Assembly (NCBI GenBank): GCA_023391175.1
Contig: JAEWBL010000519.1
Location: 1 to 12,070 of the forward strand
DNA: 12,070 bases
DNA from: Pseudomonadota bacterium
GTDB taxonomy: Bacteria; Pseudomonadota; Alphaproteobacteria; Rhizobiales; Xanthobacteraceae
Direction of reading: 5' to 3'
In this document: one piece after another, positions 4,498 through 12,070 of the stretch
How positions within the stretch are numbered: the stretch's first letter is position 1
Layout: each line of letters opens with the position of its first letter
Program-made: the position numbers and the translations under genes
The notes under the pieces: generated by a model
Database searches by the model: none
Seen by the model: the letters and a program-made list of their open reading frames with translations, nothing else
Told to the model about the DNA's origin: nothing

Positions 4498-7400
4498 TCA
4501 ACTGGCTCGCCTGCTCCGACGGCGCTTCGCGGCTGGTTCTTCCTCTACCGATTGCGAAGGAGATTCGAGGGACTGCAAGTCTACCTGCTTCCCTTTCTTG
4601 CCGGCGATCGGCAATTTCATGTGTGTCTGGCGGCGCGCGCCCTCAGGCAACGGTTGGCGCTTTGTCGATCGGGCGGTCGGGCGGCCTTCGTCAGCGGCGG
4701 TTCGCGCAAGGTTGAGCTCCAGCAGCCGCGCCAGAGCATCTTCGTCGGAGATATCCGCCGGCCAGCCGTAGGCCGCGGCGACGGCAGCGTCGAGTTCGCG
4801 ATGAGCGTCGATCAGCCACTGCGGGCGCCGGTTGTAGAGGTTGGTCAGGGTGCGCTCGCGCAGGATTGCCGCCGCCGCAGTGTCCTTGGGGAGGATGCGG
4901 TCGGAAAACCCAGGGACCACCTCGGGCTCCACGCGGACGAGGTCGGAAGGGTTCAGCCAAGCGTTGCGGAGGTCATCAAGGCGCCGCGCGGCCTGCGCAA
5001 TGGCGACGGCGTGCGGATCGCGTTGGAGACGTGCGATAGGAATGTTTGGAGTTAGGCCATCGGGGAACGGGAACGTCGCGAAGGTCGTGGTCGAAGTGTA
5101 GCGCGGCCGGTCCTCTAGGCTCGTTCCAAGCCGCAAAGACCAGATTTCGTGAAAGCGGCTGTGGAGGATGCCGAAGGTCGTGTCGTCGTCCCGGGCAATG
5201 ACGATCAGGTTCTTGTCGGGAAGTGTAGGGTAGCGCAACCAGACGAATAGTCGATGTTGCGAGGTTTCTGTGGTGACGATGTAACGTGAAAGCCGTTCGA
5301 TCTGGGAACGCATCTCGGGCCGAGGCCAGTACGGCTCCCACCAACGGACGCGCGCGTGTTGATCTCGCGCTGTCGCCCGCGCCTCCGTCAAGGAGCGAAG
5401 ATCCGCCAATGAATCTGGATCGTAGCGGGCGGCGCGAAGATACTCGTATGGCACTTCGTACTGGGAGGCCTCAGCATCCGACAGAACCAGTGGTAGGTCG
5501 ATCAACCAACGGTCGCGCGGCCGCCCGGTCACGTCATCGCCATTCCAGTAGGGCTTCAAAATCGTGCGGTTGTGGCGGCCGTTGGGGTTTATTGGCAGGC
5601 ACATCCACCTACGGGCCACTTCCCCGGTGACATCGTGCGGCCCGCTCGTCTGGATGCCAAAGAAAGAAGCCCTCTCGTTCTCGGTCAATGCCCTGGCGAG
5701 CGTGAGGTCAATTCCAGTCGTGAGGTCTGGATTAATGTTGGAGACCGGCTGGCCGTCAAGGTAACTTTGGTCGGGCTTCAACTCCGGCGCGCAAAAACAG
5801 ACAAGCGAAACTTCGACACGTGCACCCTCGATTGTCCAAGGCTGTTCACTCCACGCATTATGAATGGCGAGACTACGAGCGATCGCGTCCATAACGGGCC
5901 GGTTTGTCCCGCCGCGGATCGAACTGGTTGCGACAAGGCCAACGCCCCTGGTCCGCCCGGCGGCAACTTCAGCGCGCGCCTTCTCAAACCAGTAACAAAC
6001 GAGGTCGGAGAAGCCCTGAAGTCGGCCGGCATACGCCGCGCGGAGCCTCACCACATATTCTACCCCGAGCCTCCGCTTCATTAGCTTGGCGCCTAAGAAG
6101 GGAGGATTTCCGACAATGAAGTCCGCGCGGGGCCACGTGGCGGCACGATATGCGCTCCCGGTTTCGGCCCCCTCCAAAAGATCCATCTGTCCACCACGAT
6201 CAGGCGGAGGGACTTGCTCAATGAGGGCATCCGCGCGTTCGATGGAGTTCAGCTTTCGAAGGACGGGGACTTCGTGTGTGTGGATCCCGTTCCGCAGGCG
6301 CCATTGGATATCGCCGATCCAGATCGTCGTGCGTGCGAGCTCCGCAGCGAGTGCATTGATCTCAATGCCCAACAGGACTTCAGGGCCAACCGCCGGCCAA
6401 CGCGACTTCAAACCCAGCATTTCGCAATCGAGGTTCGCGCGGTTCTCGATGTCCTTCACACCCTGCAGCGCGAGATAAAGGAAATTGCCCGAGCCGCAGG
6501 CCGGATCGAGAATCTTCAAGTTGCATAGCTTTTCGACAAACTGGGATCGCACCTCTTCTGCGGCCTCATCCCGGGTCATCCGACGCCGCTCTTTTTTCCG
6601 CATTGGTGGCGGGTGAGTCCCATCGAGGAGGCCAACAATTTTTCCTTTGGTCACCTCCCATTCAGCGCGGAGAGGGCGCAAGATCACCGGGTCGATTATC
6701 CGGGCGATTTTGTCTGCGTCGGTGTAGTGCGCGCCGATCTGGGCTCGTTTCTGCGGATCAAGGAAGCGCTCGAACAGCGTGCCGAAGATCGTCGGGTCGA
6801 TCAGGCTCCAGTCAAGGCTGTTGGCTGCGATCAAAAGGCCGATGTCACCTTCGTCCAGAGGCAGCGCTCGACGGCCGTCAAATAGCCCTCCGTTGAAATG
6901 CATGACATCAGTGAGTGCAAAGTCGCCGCCCTTCTCCATCGCGTGGAAGAGGTCGTTGAGATAGCCTCGCGCCTTGCTCGGATCCTGGGCGGCCCGGCGC
7001 AGCAACTTCGTGAAGATCCCGCCGCGGAGGAGGCCTACGCTCTGGGCGAAGAAGCAGAACACCAGCTGGTTGACGAAGTGCGCGATCTCTTCCGGCGAGC
7101 CGCGCCCTTGCAGACGCCAAGCGATCGTTGAGAACTTGTCGGCCGCGTCTTTCGTCAGGCCGGCCCGCGTACGCGTGGGTTTAAGCTTCTCGGGATTGAA
7201 AAAGACGTTGTGAAGAATCTCACGTTTATGTGGATCTGTGAGGTCGTCCAGAGTGATTTCATAGGTAGTCGGGACGGTGTTCGTCCACGCTGTGTGGACG
7301 CGGAACCGCTTGATATCACAGACGACGTGAAGCGGCGGGTTCTCCAAGGCCGGAGCGTAGCGCATCAATTGGAGAAGTGCGCCGTCCAAATCCCCGTTTT

Positions 7401-7656
7401 TCTGCTTGTACTCCCAGGCGAAATGATCCCGCTTCCAGACGTCCGCAAACCCCCTCCCGCCGCCGACTTTGCTGGCGCCCTTCTCGAATGCGAAGAACTC
7501 GCCAGCCGGGTCGTCTTCGGTAGGCGTCGGGTGGCCGACCAAGGCGCAAAGATCGATGAAGTGCTCCTGCGCAGATTGCCGCTCATTAAGCGAGGCTGAC
7601 TTCCACTTCTTGACGAAGGCAAGCGGCGACATCTGTGCACGAGCGCCGGCACCCAT
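4498..7656 (-). CDS. MmeI-type (type IIL) restriction endonuclease and adenine methyltransferase
   Basis: This encodes 1052 residues, a usual length for the MmeI family, in which one chain cuts and methylates DNA. The N-terminal nuclease domain has D72-x9-E82-Y-K84, the family's D-(x9)-E-x-K active site. A helical connector follows, then an N6-adenine methyltransferase domain with GAHYT (308-312), motif I DPACGSGNF (384-392) and motif IV NPPF (517-520). The target-recognition region and C-terminal part follow, with an Arg/Lys-rich tail. All key residues look intact. Known members methylate adenine on one strand and cut about 20 bp away; the target here cannot be read. The start is uncertain: ATG 7656 is chosen, with TTG 7686 and ATG 7632 also in frame, none with a good ribosome site. 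GC looks lower than in neighbours, suggesting separate acquisition. BREX PglX and DISARM DrmMI are unlikely because partner genes are absent. Confidence 0.88.
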   Translation of the reverse strand: MGAGARAQMSPLAFVKKWKSASLNERQSAQEHFIDLCALVGHPTPTEDDPAGEFFAFEKGASKVGGGRGFADVWKRDHFAWEYKQKNGDLDGALLQLMRYAPALENPPLHVVCDIKRFRVHTAWTNTVPTTYEITLDDLTDPHKREILHNVFFNPEKLKPTRTRAGLTKDAADKFSTIAWRLQGRGSPEEIAHFVNQLVFCFFAQSVGLLRGGIFTKLLRRAAQDPSKARGYLNDLFHAMEKGGDFALTDVMHFNGGLFDGRRALPLDEGDIGLLIAANSLDWSLIDPTIFGTLFERFLDPQKRAQIGAHYTDADKIARIIDPVILRPLRAEWEVTKGKIVGLLDGTHPPPMRKKERRRMTRDEAAEEVRSQFVEKLCNLKILDPACGSGNFLYLALQGVKDIENRANLDCEMLGLKSRWPAVGPEVLLGIEINALAAELARTTIWIGDIQWRLRNGIHTHEVPVLRKLNSIERADALIEQVPPPDRGGQMDLLEGAETGSAYRAATWPRADFIVGNPPFLGAKLMKRRLGVEYVVRLRAAYAGRLQGFSDLVCYWFEKARAEVAAGRTRGVGLVATSSIRGGTNRPVMDAIARSLAIHNAWSEQPWTIEGARVEVSLVCFCAPELKPDQSYLDGQPVSNINPDLTTGIDLTLARALTENERASFFGIQTSGPHDVTGEVARRWMCLPINPNGRHNRTILKPYWNGDDVTGRPRDRWLIDLPLVLSDAEASQYEVPYEYLRAARYDPDSLADLRSLTEARATARDQHARVRWWEPYWPRPEMRSQIERLSRYIVTTETSQHRLFVWLRYPTLPDKNLIVIARDDDTTFGILHSRFHEIWSLRLGTSLEDRPRYTSTTTFATFPFPDGLTPNIPIARLQRDPHAVAIAQAARRLDDLRNAWLNPSDLVRVEPEVVPGFSDRILPKDTAAAAILRERTLTNLYNRRPQWLIDAHRELDAAVAAAYGWPADISDEDALARLLELNLARTAADEGRPTARSTKRQPLPEGARRQTHMKLPIAGKKGKQVDLQSLESPSQSVEEEPAAKRRRSRRAS

Positions 7657-7781
7657 TTTTGCCCCCGAGGTCGTCCAATTTAACAATTCCTTAAGAAATC
7701 AACCTTGGCGTGAGCTAGTCAACAACGCACTACCGTTAACCTTACCGACGACGGTGATGGCTCTTTGCTGGCAGGTCCGTC

Positions 7782-8240
7782 TTATTCTTCTTCATCCCCG
7801 CTATCGGAGAACATGATCTGCGCGCCGCTGCCCAACGGCTCCGGCTGGTGATGACCACGCTGGATGATCACGACGATGCCGGGCCTTACATCAGAAGGAG
7901 GGGCGGCGTCCGCCTGCTGCGCCAAATCTTCGAGCACCCGGATGGCCTGGACCGCCGCTCCCTTGGCTTCATTCTGGTCCCTCAGCTCGGCGAGGCGATG
8001 GACGTTGCGGGGGCGCTGCGATGCTTTGAACGCGCCCATCTCCATGTTCAGGGCGGCCCGGAACTTGGGATCCTGGGCGCACAAGTGGGCATTTCGCTCG
8101 GTCATCCCGGCTTCGATGGCGGCCTCGGCGAGCTTGAGGCCTCGCCACACCATGCCGTCGATCAGGGCACGGCGCTTCGGTGTCATCGGGTCGGGCGTGG
8201 TCAGCTCGGAAAGATCGTGGTCGTCGGTCTCGTCGGTCAT
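7782..8240 (-). CDS. Phage HTH protein resembling small terminase subunits
   Basis: This encodes 152 residues. After an acidic N-terminus, residues about 20-66 form a helix-turn-helix-like unit (KRRALIDGMVWRG, LAEAAIEAGMTERNA, DPKFRAAL). A basic helix follows (about 72-110, with NVHRLAELRDQNEAKGA), then a short hydrophobic strand (PGIVVIIQRG, 120-129) and an acidic tail. The order of HTH, helix and 'PGIVVII'-type strand is familiar from small-terminase-like proteins of alphaproteobacterial phages, which bind DNA for packaging. The family assignment is from memory of patterns only. GGAGGA sits 5 nt before the ATG, and the preceding gene ends 10 bp upstream. As the last gene of the leftward operon it is an unusual place for a terminase subunit, so another DNA-binding role is possible. 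Confidence 0.6.
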   Translation of the reverse strand: MTDETDDHDLSELTTPDPMTPKRRALIDGMVWRGLKLAEAAIEAGMTERNAHLCAQDPKFRAALNMEMGAFKASQRPRNVHRLAELRDQNEAKGAAVQAIRVLEDLAQQADAAPPSDVRPGIVVIIQRGHHQPEPLGSGAQIMFSDSGDEEE

Positions 8241-8250
8241 GGTTTCCTCC

Positions 8251-8769
8251 TCAGCGCATCCGGATTTCGGCCAGGGGTGCCGGCGGGCGCGGCAGCGGCG
8301 CGGGCGGGATGGCGGGGACGGGCATGGCCTTCCTCCGCCGCTTCCGCTTCAGCGCCGGCCCTCCCGGCTGGATGGCGGCCTTCAGCAGCGGCGACGCTCG
8401 GAAGCGCAGGCTGTACCGTGTCCCATCGCCGGGCACCTGCCGCAGCAGGGTGTCGGAGAAGCGAACCTGCGCCATTCGCCGTGGAGGGAGAGGCCTATGG
8501 CCGGGCACGTTGCCCTGAAGGCCGATCGTCGTCCCGCCGAACCGGGAATAGAAGGTACCGAAGCCAGGAATGTGCACGTCGCGGCCGGCCGCCAGTTCGC
8601 GGGCGATCACCCGCATGATGATGGCGGTCATGTCGCTGGCGAGAAGCCAGGCACCTCGCCGGTCCCTCTCGCCCTTCCGGCAGCCGAGGGCACGGCGCGA
8701 GAGCGGCTTCCAGCGCCGGCGGACTTCGGTCCGGATGCGGTTGCGCATGCCGTTCTCCGCGTCGGTCAC
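8251..8769 (-). CDS. Divergent HU/IHF-like DNA-binding protein
   Basis: This encodes 172 residues starting at GTG, which shares GTGA with the preceding stop. AGGGAGG (minus strand, 8777-8783) lies 7 nt upstream. A very basic N-terminus (about 9-40) precedes an HU-like core: VIARELAAGRDVHIPGFGTF at about 54-73, matching the helix-2/V-x-(I/V)-x-GFGTF block of HU and IHF. NVPGHRPLPP (87-96) stands in place of the arm's N-P-x-T-G, and V-x-F-S-D-T-L-L-x-x-V follows (102-111). A basic and Pro-rich tail ends the protein. HU proteins bend DNA as dimers of about 90-residue chains, so this one is about twice as long with unusual extensions. Its late-operon position suggests DNA compaction or packaging. 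The fold call rests on the short conserved block. Confidence 0.65.
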   Translation of the reverse strand: MTDAENGMRNRIRTEVRRRWKPLSRRALGCRKGERDRRGAWLLASDMTAIIMRVIARELAAGRDVHIPGFGTFYSRFGGTTIGLQGNVPGHRPLPPRRMAQVRFSDTLLRQVPGDGTRYSLRFRASPLLKAAIQPGGPALKRKRRRKAMPVPAIPPAPLPRPPAPLAEIRMR

Positions 8770-9209
8770 TCCGCGGCCTCCCTGATCTCGTGGACAGTTT
8801 CGGCTGCGGCAGCCTCGGCCGCAGCGGCTTCCTCCTTGGCCTTGCGCCGCCGGTTCCGGCCTGGGAGACGGACGAACTCGCCGTCGTGGTGACGGCGCAT
8901 CCCGCCACCTTCGAGCGAGAGCCCCAGCTGTGACGGGTCATGCTCGGGCCGTTCGGAAGGAGGGCGCGTTTCGAACAGGACGAGGCCCACGCCATAGGTG
9001 TCGAGCAACAGGTCGAGCGACACCGGTCCGAGCCGTCGGCCGCTATCCCGGTCCCAGGCCTCCAGCTTCCCGCAATAGCCATCCTGGAGGCCGGACTTAT
9101 CGTCGACTTCGAGCTGGGAGAGGCCGAGTTCCTTGCGTCGCGCCTTCAGGGCATTCATCAGGCCGCGATAAGTCCAGCAATGGGCGAGGGTCTCGTGGTC
9201 AGGGATCAT
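8766..9209 (-). CDS. XRE-fold HTH protein with Ala/Glu-rich tail
   Basis: This encodes 147 residues from the ATG at 9207-9209, which shares ATGA with the preceding gene. An in-frame start at 9287 would force a long overlap. Residues about 17-51 (LMNALKARRKELGLSQ, then GLQDGYCGKLE) have the Cro/CI-type helix-turn-helix pattern. A segment 'LGPVSLDLLLDTYGVGLVLFE' follows, seen by pattern in HTH proteins of alphaproteobacterial phages. The C-terminal part is basic, then Ala/Glu-rich and probably helical (about 120-147). The stop overlaps the HU-like start by GTGA. As a late-operon DNA-binding protein it may regulate late genes or act at packaging. It could also be a degenerate regulator used structurally. 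No target site can be named. Confidence 0.65.
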   Translation of the reverse strand: MIPDHETLAHCWTYRGLMNALKARRKELGLSQLEVDDKSGLQDGYCGKLEAWDRDSGRRLGPVSLDLLLDTYGVGLVLFETRPPSERPEHDPSQLGLSLEGGGMRRHHDGEFVRLPGRNRRRKAKEEAAAAEAAAAETVHEIREAAE

Positions 9210-9562
9210 GCGGTCCGCACCGCCTTCTCCGCCATGGCGGAAACCGCGCGCGGCGTGGCGCAGTCCGCGCACGGCAGGACGCTGCATAGATCCTCTGGCG
9301 CGCGTTCAAGATGCTCGGCGGCGAGGTCCGCAAACGGCATGTGCGAAACGACGCGGCAGCTCGGGCACCAGGCCGAGAGCCGGTTGAAGCCGAAGCCCGC
9401 CAGATAGGAAAGCGAGATGCCGGCTGCGCTGGCCGATGCTGCTGCTGGCGCGGACGCGGGGCGAGGCGCGCGCGGCTTCCGATCGATCGCCGGCAAGGGG
9501 CGTGCGAAGCTGGTCTCTGGATCCCAGCGCTTGCGGGGCGCGCCCCAGTTCATCCGGGTCAT
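9206..9562 (-). CDS. Small zinc-ribbon-like protein
   Basis: This encodes 118 residues from the ATG at 9560-9562. A basic Pro/Ala-rich N-terminus (1-50) precedes a cysteine region: C-P-S-C (66-69), C93 and C-A-D-C (98-101). The two C-x-x-C pairs 28 residues apart are the pattern of a structural zinc site. Upstream in-frame starts exist, but this ATG shares ATGA with the stop of the large gene before it and has GAGG 6 nt upstream. The stop in turn overlaps the XRE-type gene by ATGA. Function is unknown; a DNA- or protein-binding accessory role fits the neighbours. The zinc site is inferred from spacing only. Confidence 0.65.
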   Translation of the reverse strand: MTRMNWGAPRKRWDPETSFARPLPAIDRKPRAPRPASAPAAASASAAGISLSYLAGFGFNRLSAWCPSCRVVSHMPFADLAAEHLERAPEDLCSVLPCADCATPRAVSAMAEKAVRTA

Positions 9563-11964
9563 CGCACGCCTCGCGGCAGCGCGTCGCCTGGCGCCCACCA
9601 ATAGGACTGCCCGAAATCGCGCTGGGCCGCCTTCTCGGCACGGCGGAACGAGGCGCGATAGTCAGGATCCACGAGCGTCTGGAGCTGGTCGAACAGGAGG
9701 CGGTCGACGGCGAGGCGCGTGTACCAGAGGCTGGGGTCATAGCGCCGGGCGGTGCGCACGAGCTCGGCGCCGACCGTCGTGTCGTCGCCTTCCATGAGGC
9801 GGCGCAGCTGCTGCGAAGACAGGCGGGCGACGTCCTCCGCTGCACCGATGGCCGGGCCGGCGAGGTCCGAGATGGGTGAGCGGCCGGTGCGGGAGGTCGA
9901 AGCATTGATGAGGTCGCCATAGACGCCGAGCGAGCCGGATTGCAGCCCGGAGCGCACCCAGAAGCCCGGATTGTCCATGGCCTCCGGCGTCTTGCCGTAG
10001 ATCACGGCGCGGGCCTGGATCGCCGCAGCACCGGCGATCAGGTTGAACAGCACGAAGGCGGTGCCATTCCAGATGCGCTTCTCGATCGGCCCTTGCGTCG
10101 CGAGGCGCATCATGTGCGTGGCGACCATGGTCATGCTGAACGACTTGAACAGCGTGGCGCTGCGGACCATCTCGCCCCAGAACGTGCCGGCCGAGGTGCC
10201 GCCAGTCATGACAGCACGAATGCGGGCATCGGGTTCGAGGATCGCAAACGCCCGCTCTTCGATGATCGCGCCCAGCAGCTTCTCGCGCAGCGTCCGGTCG
10301 GCGATGGCCTCGGTATCAAGGAATCGCGCGCCCTCCACCTCCAGCGGCGCGCCGGAGCGGATGCTGTCCCAATCCTTCGCGCTGATCTGGTGGCGCTCGA
10401 GGAAATTGGCGAGCGGCTCGTTCACCCCGCGCAGGGCATCCAGGGAATGCCCGGCGTGATCCGCCAGATTGCCTATGAACTCCATGGTGAAGACGCGCTT
10501 CATCAGGTCGGTCCACGCCGCCAGCCCCTGTGCCCGGATCACGGTGTTGGCCATGGCGCGCAGGATCTGCGGGCCGGATGCCTCCCCGGCGAAGCGGACG
10601 AAACCATGGGCGCTGTCCATTGCAGCATGGGCGGTGAGCTGCAGGCGCGCCGCGAGAGCCCGGCTCTCCTCGCCGCCACGTCCCATCTCCCGGATGACGC
10701 CGGACAAGATGCGGCCAGGGTCCATGCCGTTGTAGCTCGCGGCGAGCGCGGTCGTGACACTGTCGCCTGGGATGGCTGAGACGATGGCGCCACCGAGCTT
10801 CGAGGAGACGTTCAGCGAGCGCAGCCCGCCGAAGAAGCCGGCCATCAGAGGGCCGTCGACGGCATTGGCGCGGCCGGTCAGCACGTCATAGGTCCGCTCG
10901 GCGATGGACCGGCTCTCCAGCATCCGCAGCGGGTTGAGACGCTCCAGCCGCGACAGGCCGGCCTCTTCCTCCTTGGCCAGGGTCAGCGCGGCCCGGACGA
11001 TGGCCCCATGGTTCGGCCCGACCACCTCGGCGAGGGCGATCTCATTGGCCATCTTGTGGAGGTGGCCCATCAGCAGGCCGAACACGTTCTGGCCGGCGCC
11101 GTACTTCTCGGAGAGACGCAGCCAGGCCTCGGCGCCATCGGCGCCGCTGTTGAACTGGAATGTGCGCTGTTCGGGCGAGAAGGCGGTTGCGGAGCTGTCC
11201 CCCACGGTGATGTCGCGATAGGCGCGATCCAGAACGAAGTCGCGTCGGTCCATCTTCGCCGGCACACCGGTGTCGCGGTCCCACAGGGTCAACGCGCCGC
11301 GATCGACCTCGGCCGCGAAGTCGGCCTTGAACTCCTCTCGCGTGAAGGTGCGGACGCGCAGGGTGTCCCAGAACTGGGGCACCCGCCAATCCTCGCTGGC
11401 GGGGAGGTTCCGCCCGGCCGCGGTGACCCGGTCCACGGCCTCCTTCTCGGCCGCCTTCCAGCCTGCCGCCGCGGCTTTCGCCGTGACGTCTCCGGTCTCG
11501 ACCCCGAACACTTCCCGCACCAGATTGCGCACGCCGGCGATTTGCTGGCGGGACTGGCCGAGGATCCCCGGGGAATAGGCCTCCAGCGCCTGATCGACCT
11601 TGCGCGCGAGCTGAGCCCAGATGACCTCGCCCTTCGTCGCGACGTTCTCGCCGCCAGCTTCCCAGATGTCCCGGGCGAGCATCGACATGACGCCAGCGAC
11701 GCGGCCCTTGGGATGGCTGAGGACGCGCTCTTCCGCCTTCGCCCAGGCGATGGCCTGTTTCGCGGTGTCGTTCTTCAGGCGCTTGGCCGAGGATTCCAGT
11801 GCGCGCGCCGCGGCAAGGCCGGCTGCGGCCTCGGCGCTGGCGGGTCCCATGTTGCGGGCGAACTCGCCGCGGGAGCGCTCGTAGAGGCCGAGGGCCTCGT
11901 CGGCGATCTGCCGCGTGATCTGTCCCGTCTTCACCAGCTTGTCGATGCAGTCCACGACGCTCAC
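9559..11964 (-). CDS. Large phage structural protein, internal-virion/ejection-like
   Basis: This encodes 801 residues, mostly helical. The N-terminal half (1-180) is Ala/Glu/Arg-rich and coiled-coil-like. Glycine-rich hydrophobic segments lie at about 370-410 (MAGFFGGLRSLNVSSKLGGA) and 632-657 (WNGTAFVLFNLIAGAAAIQA). The C-terminal third has a pattern I associate with internal virion proteins of podovirus-like phages: T-x-W-G-E near 594-598, LFKSF (605-609), SGSLGVYGDL (676-685), and an end motif DPDYRASFRRAEKAAQ with YWWAPGD. Such proteins are carried inside particles and help DNA cross the cell envelope. The family assignment is moderately sure and the activity is inferred. The start is GTG with GGAGG (minus strand, 11972-11976) 7 nt upstream, overlapping the previous stop by GTGA. 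No lysozyme or peptidase motif was seen. Confidence 0.65.
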   Translation of the reverse strand: MSVVDCIDKLVKTGQITRQIADEALGLYERSRGEFARNMGPASAEAAAGLAAARALESSAKRLKNDTAKQAIAWAKAEERVLSHPKGRVAGVMSMLARDIWEAGGENVATKGEVIWAQLARKVDQALEAYSPGILGQSRQQIAGVRNLVREVFGVETGDVTAKAAAAGWKAAEKEAVDRVTAAGRNLPASEDWRVPQFWDTLRVRTFTREEFKADFAAEVDRGALTLWDRDTGVPAKMDRRDFVLDRAYRDITVGDSSATAFSPEQRTFQFNSGADGAEAWLRLSEKYGAGQNVFGLLMGHLHKMANEIALAEVVGPNHGAIVRAALTLAKEEEAGLSRLERLNPLRMLESRSIAERTYDVLTGRANAVDGPLMAGFFGGLRSLNVSSKLGGAIVSAIPGDSVTTALAASYNGMDPGRILSGVIREMGRGGEESRALAARLQLTAHAAMDSAHGFVRFAGEASGPQILRAMANTVIRAQGLAAWTDLMKRVFTMEFIGNLADHAGHSLDALRGVNEPLANFLERHQISAKDWDSIRSGAPLEVEGARFLDTEAIADRTLREKLLGAIIEERAFAILEPDARIRAVMTGGTSAGTFWGEMVRSATLFKSFSMTMVATHMMRLATQGPIEKRIWNGTAFVLFNLIAGAAAIQARAVIYGKTPEAMDNPGFWVRSGLQSGSLGVYGDLINASTSRTGRSPISDLAGPAIGAAEDVARLSSQQLRRLMEGDDTTVGAELVRTARRYDPSLWYTRLAVDRLLFDQLQTLVDPDYRASFRRAEKAAQRDFGQSYWWAPGDALPRGVR

Positions 11965-12070
11965 GGCAGCACCTCCGAAATGGGCATGGCGCAGGCGCGG
12001 ATTTCCGCGGCCGCCGCGATACGGGCATCGGCCTCGTCCATGAGGTCGTCGACGGACCGCATGTCAGCGA
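11961..12070 (-). CDS. C-terminal end of an unidentified late-operon gene (partial)
   Basis: The frame enters from the right edge and ends at TGA (11961-11963), overlapping the GTG of the next gene. The readable residues after an internal ATG at 12060-12062 are MRSVDDLMDEADARIAAAAE and 13 more, helical and acidic to neutral. No ribosome site is visible before that ATG, so this is more likely the tail of a longer protein than a 33-residue gene. The family is not recognisable. Confidence 0.55.
   Translation of the reverse strand, partial: ADMRSVDDLMDEADARIAAAAEIRACAMPISEVLP

Noticed and set aside
4498..7656. Reading the large methyltransferase gene as part of a BREX (PglX) or DISARM (DrmMI) system
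   Set aside because: It has the MmeI-type N-terminal nuclease motif, and none of the partner genes of those systems is nearby.
7694..7722. TTGACT with ATTTCT or TTTCTT as promoter for the restriction gene
   Set aside because: The -10 candidates match only two or three consensus bases, so I did not list it as a promoter.
7864..8892. Plus-strand frame of 342 codons across three late genes
   Set aside because: It is antisense to three genes with linked starts and stops and has low-complexity Ala/Arg/Ser composition.
11042..12028. Minus-strand frame of 328 codons in another phase of the large structural gene
   Set aside because: It is Arg/Gly-rich and lacks a ribosome site; the 801-residue frame has recognisable motifs and a coupled GTG start.
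1..12070. CRISPR arrays, tRNA or rRNA genes, insertion sequences
   Set aside because: No repeat-spacer pattern, cloverleaf, conserved rRNA stretch, transposase or terminal inverted repeats were seen.

Overview
The window is high-GC DNA with the codon use and phage-gene families typical of an alphaproteobacterium; genus and replicon type cannot be fixed from sequence alone. It reads as part of a temperate phage, prophage or phage-like element. There are no host housekeeping genes, no RNA genes and no CRISPR array. Genes are dense: the longest gap is about 125 bp.

Left module, transcribed rightward (193-4440). A short control region (102-192) separates a leftward XRE-type repressor, cut by the window edge, from a rightward operon. 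The operon encodes three small helical proteins of unknown function, one with a Tat-like signal. These are followed by a replication-type protein, a tyrosine recombinase and a small DNA-binding/excisionase-like protein. The control region is arranged as a mirror: both ribosome binding sites, both -35 boxes and both -10 boxes sit at equal distances from one centre. The replication-type gene contains eight GTCGC/GCGAC boxes about 9-10 bp apart, four in each orientation, followed by a less GC-rich, C-tract-rich stretch and a hairpin. This resembles a phage origin placed inside its initiator gene.

Middle (4498-7656, leftward). A single large gene encodes an MmeI-type (type IIL) combined restriction endonuclease and DNA methyltransferase. 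It converges on the left module and looks like defence cargo carried by the element.

Right module, leftward (12070-7782). This is the end of a tightly coupled late-type operon. It holds the tail of an unknown gene, a large helical protein resembling phage internal-virion/ejection proteins, a zinc-ribbon-like protein, an XRE-fold protein, a divergent HU/IHF-like protein and a small-terminase-like HTH protein. Four consecutive junctions are ATGA or GTGA stop/start overlaps.

Working model: the repressor and the symmetric promoter region decide between the quiet state and early expression. The early operon replicates and integrates or excises the element, the right operon builds particles, and the restriction-modification gene protects the element or its host against competitors. 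The most notable points are the putative intragenic origin, the mirror-symmetric switch region, the excisionase-like domain present both fused to the integrase and as a free protein, and the HU-like late protein.
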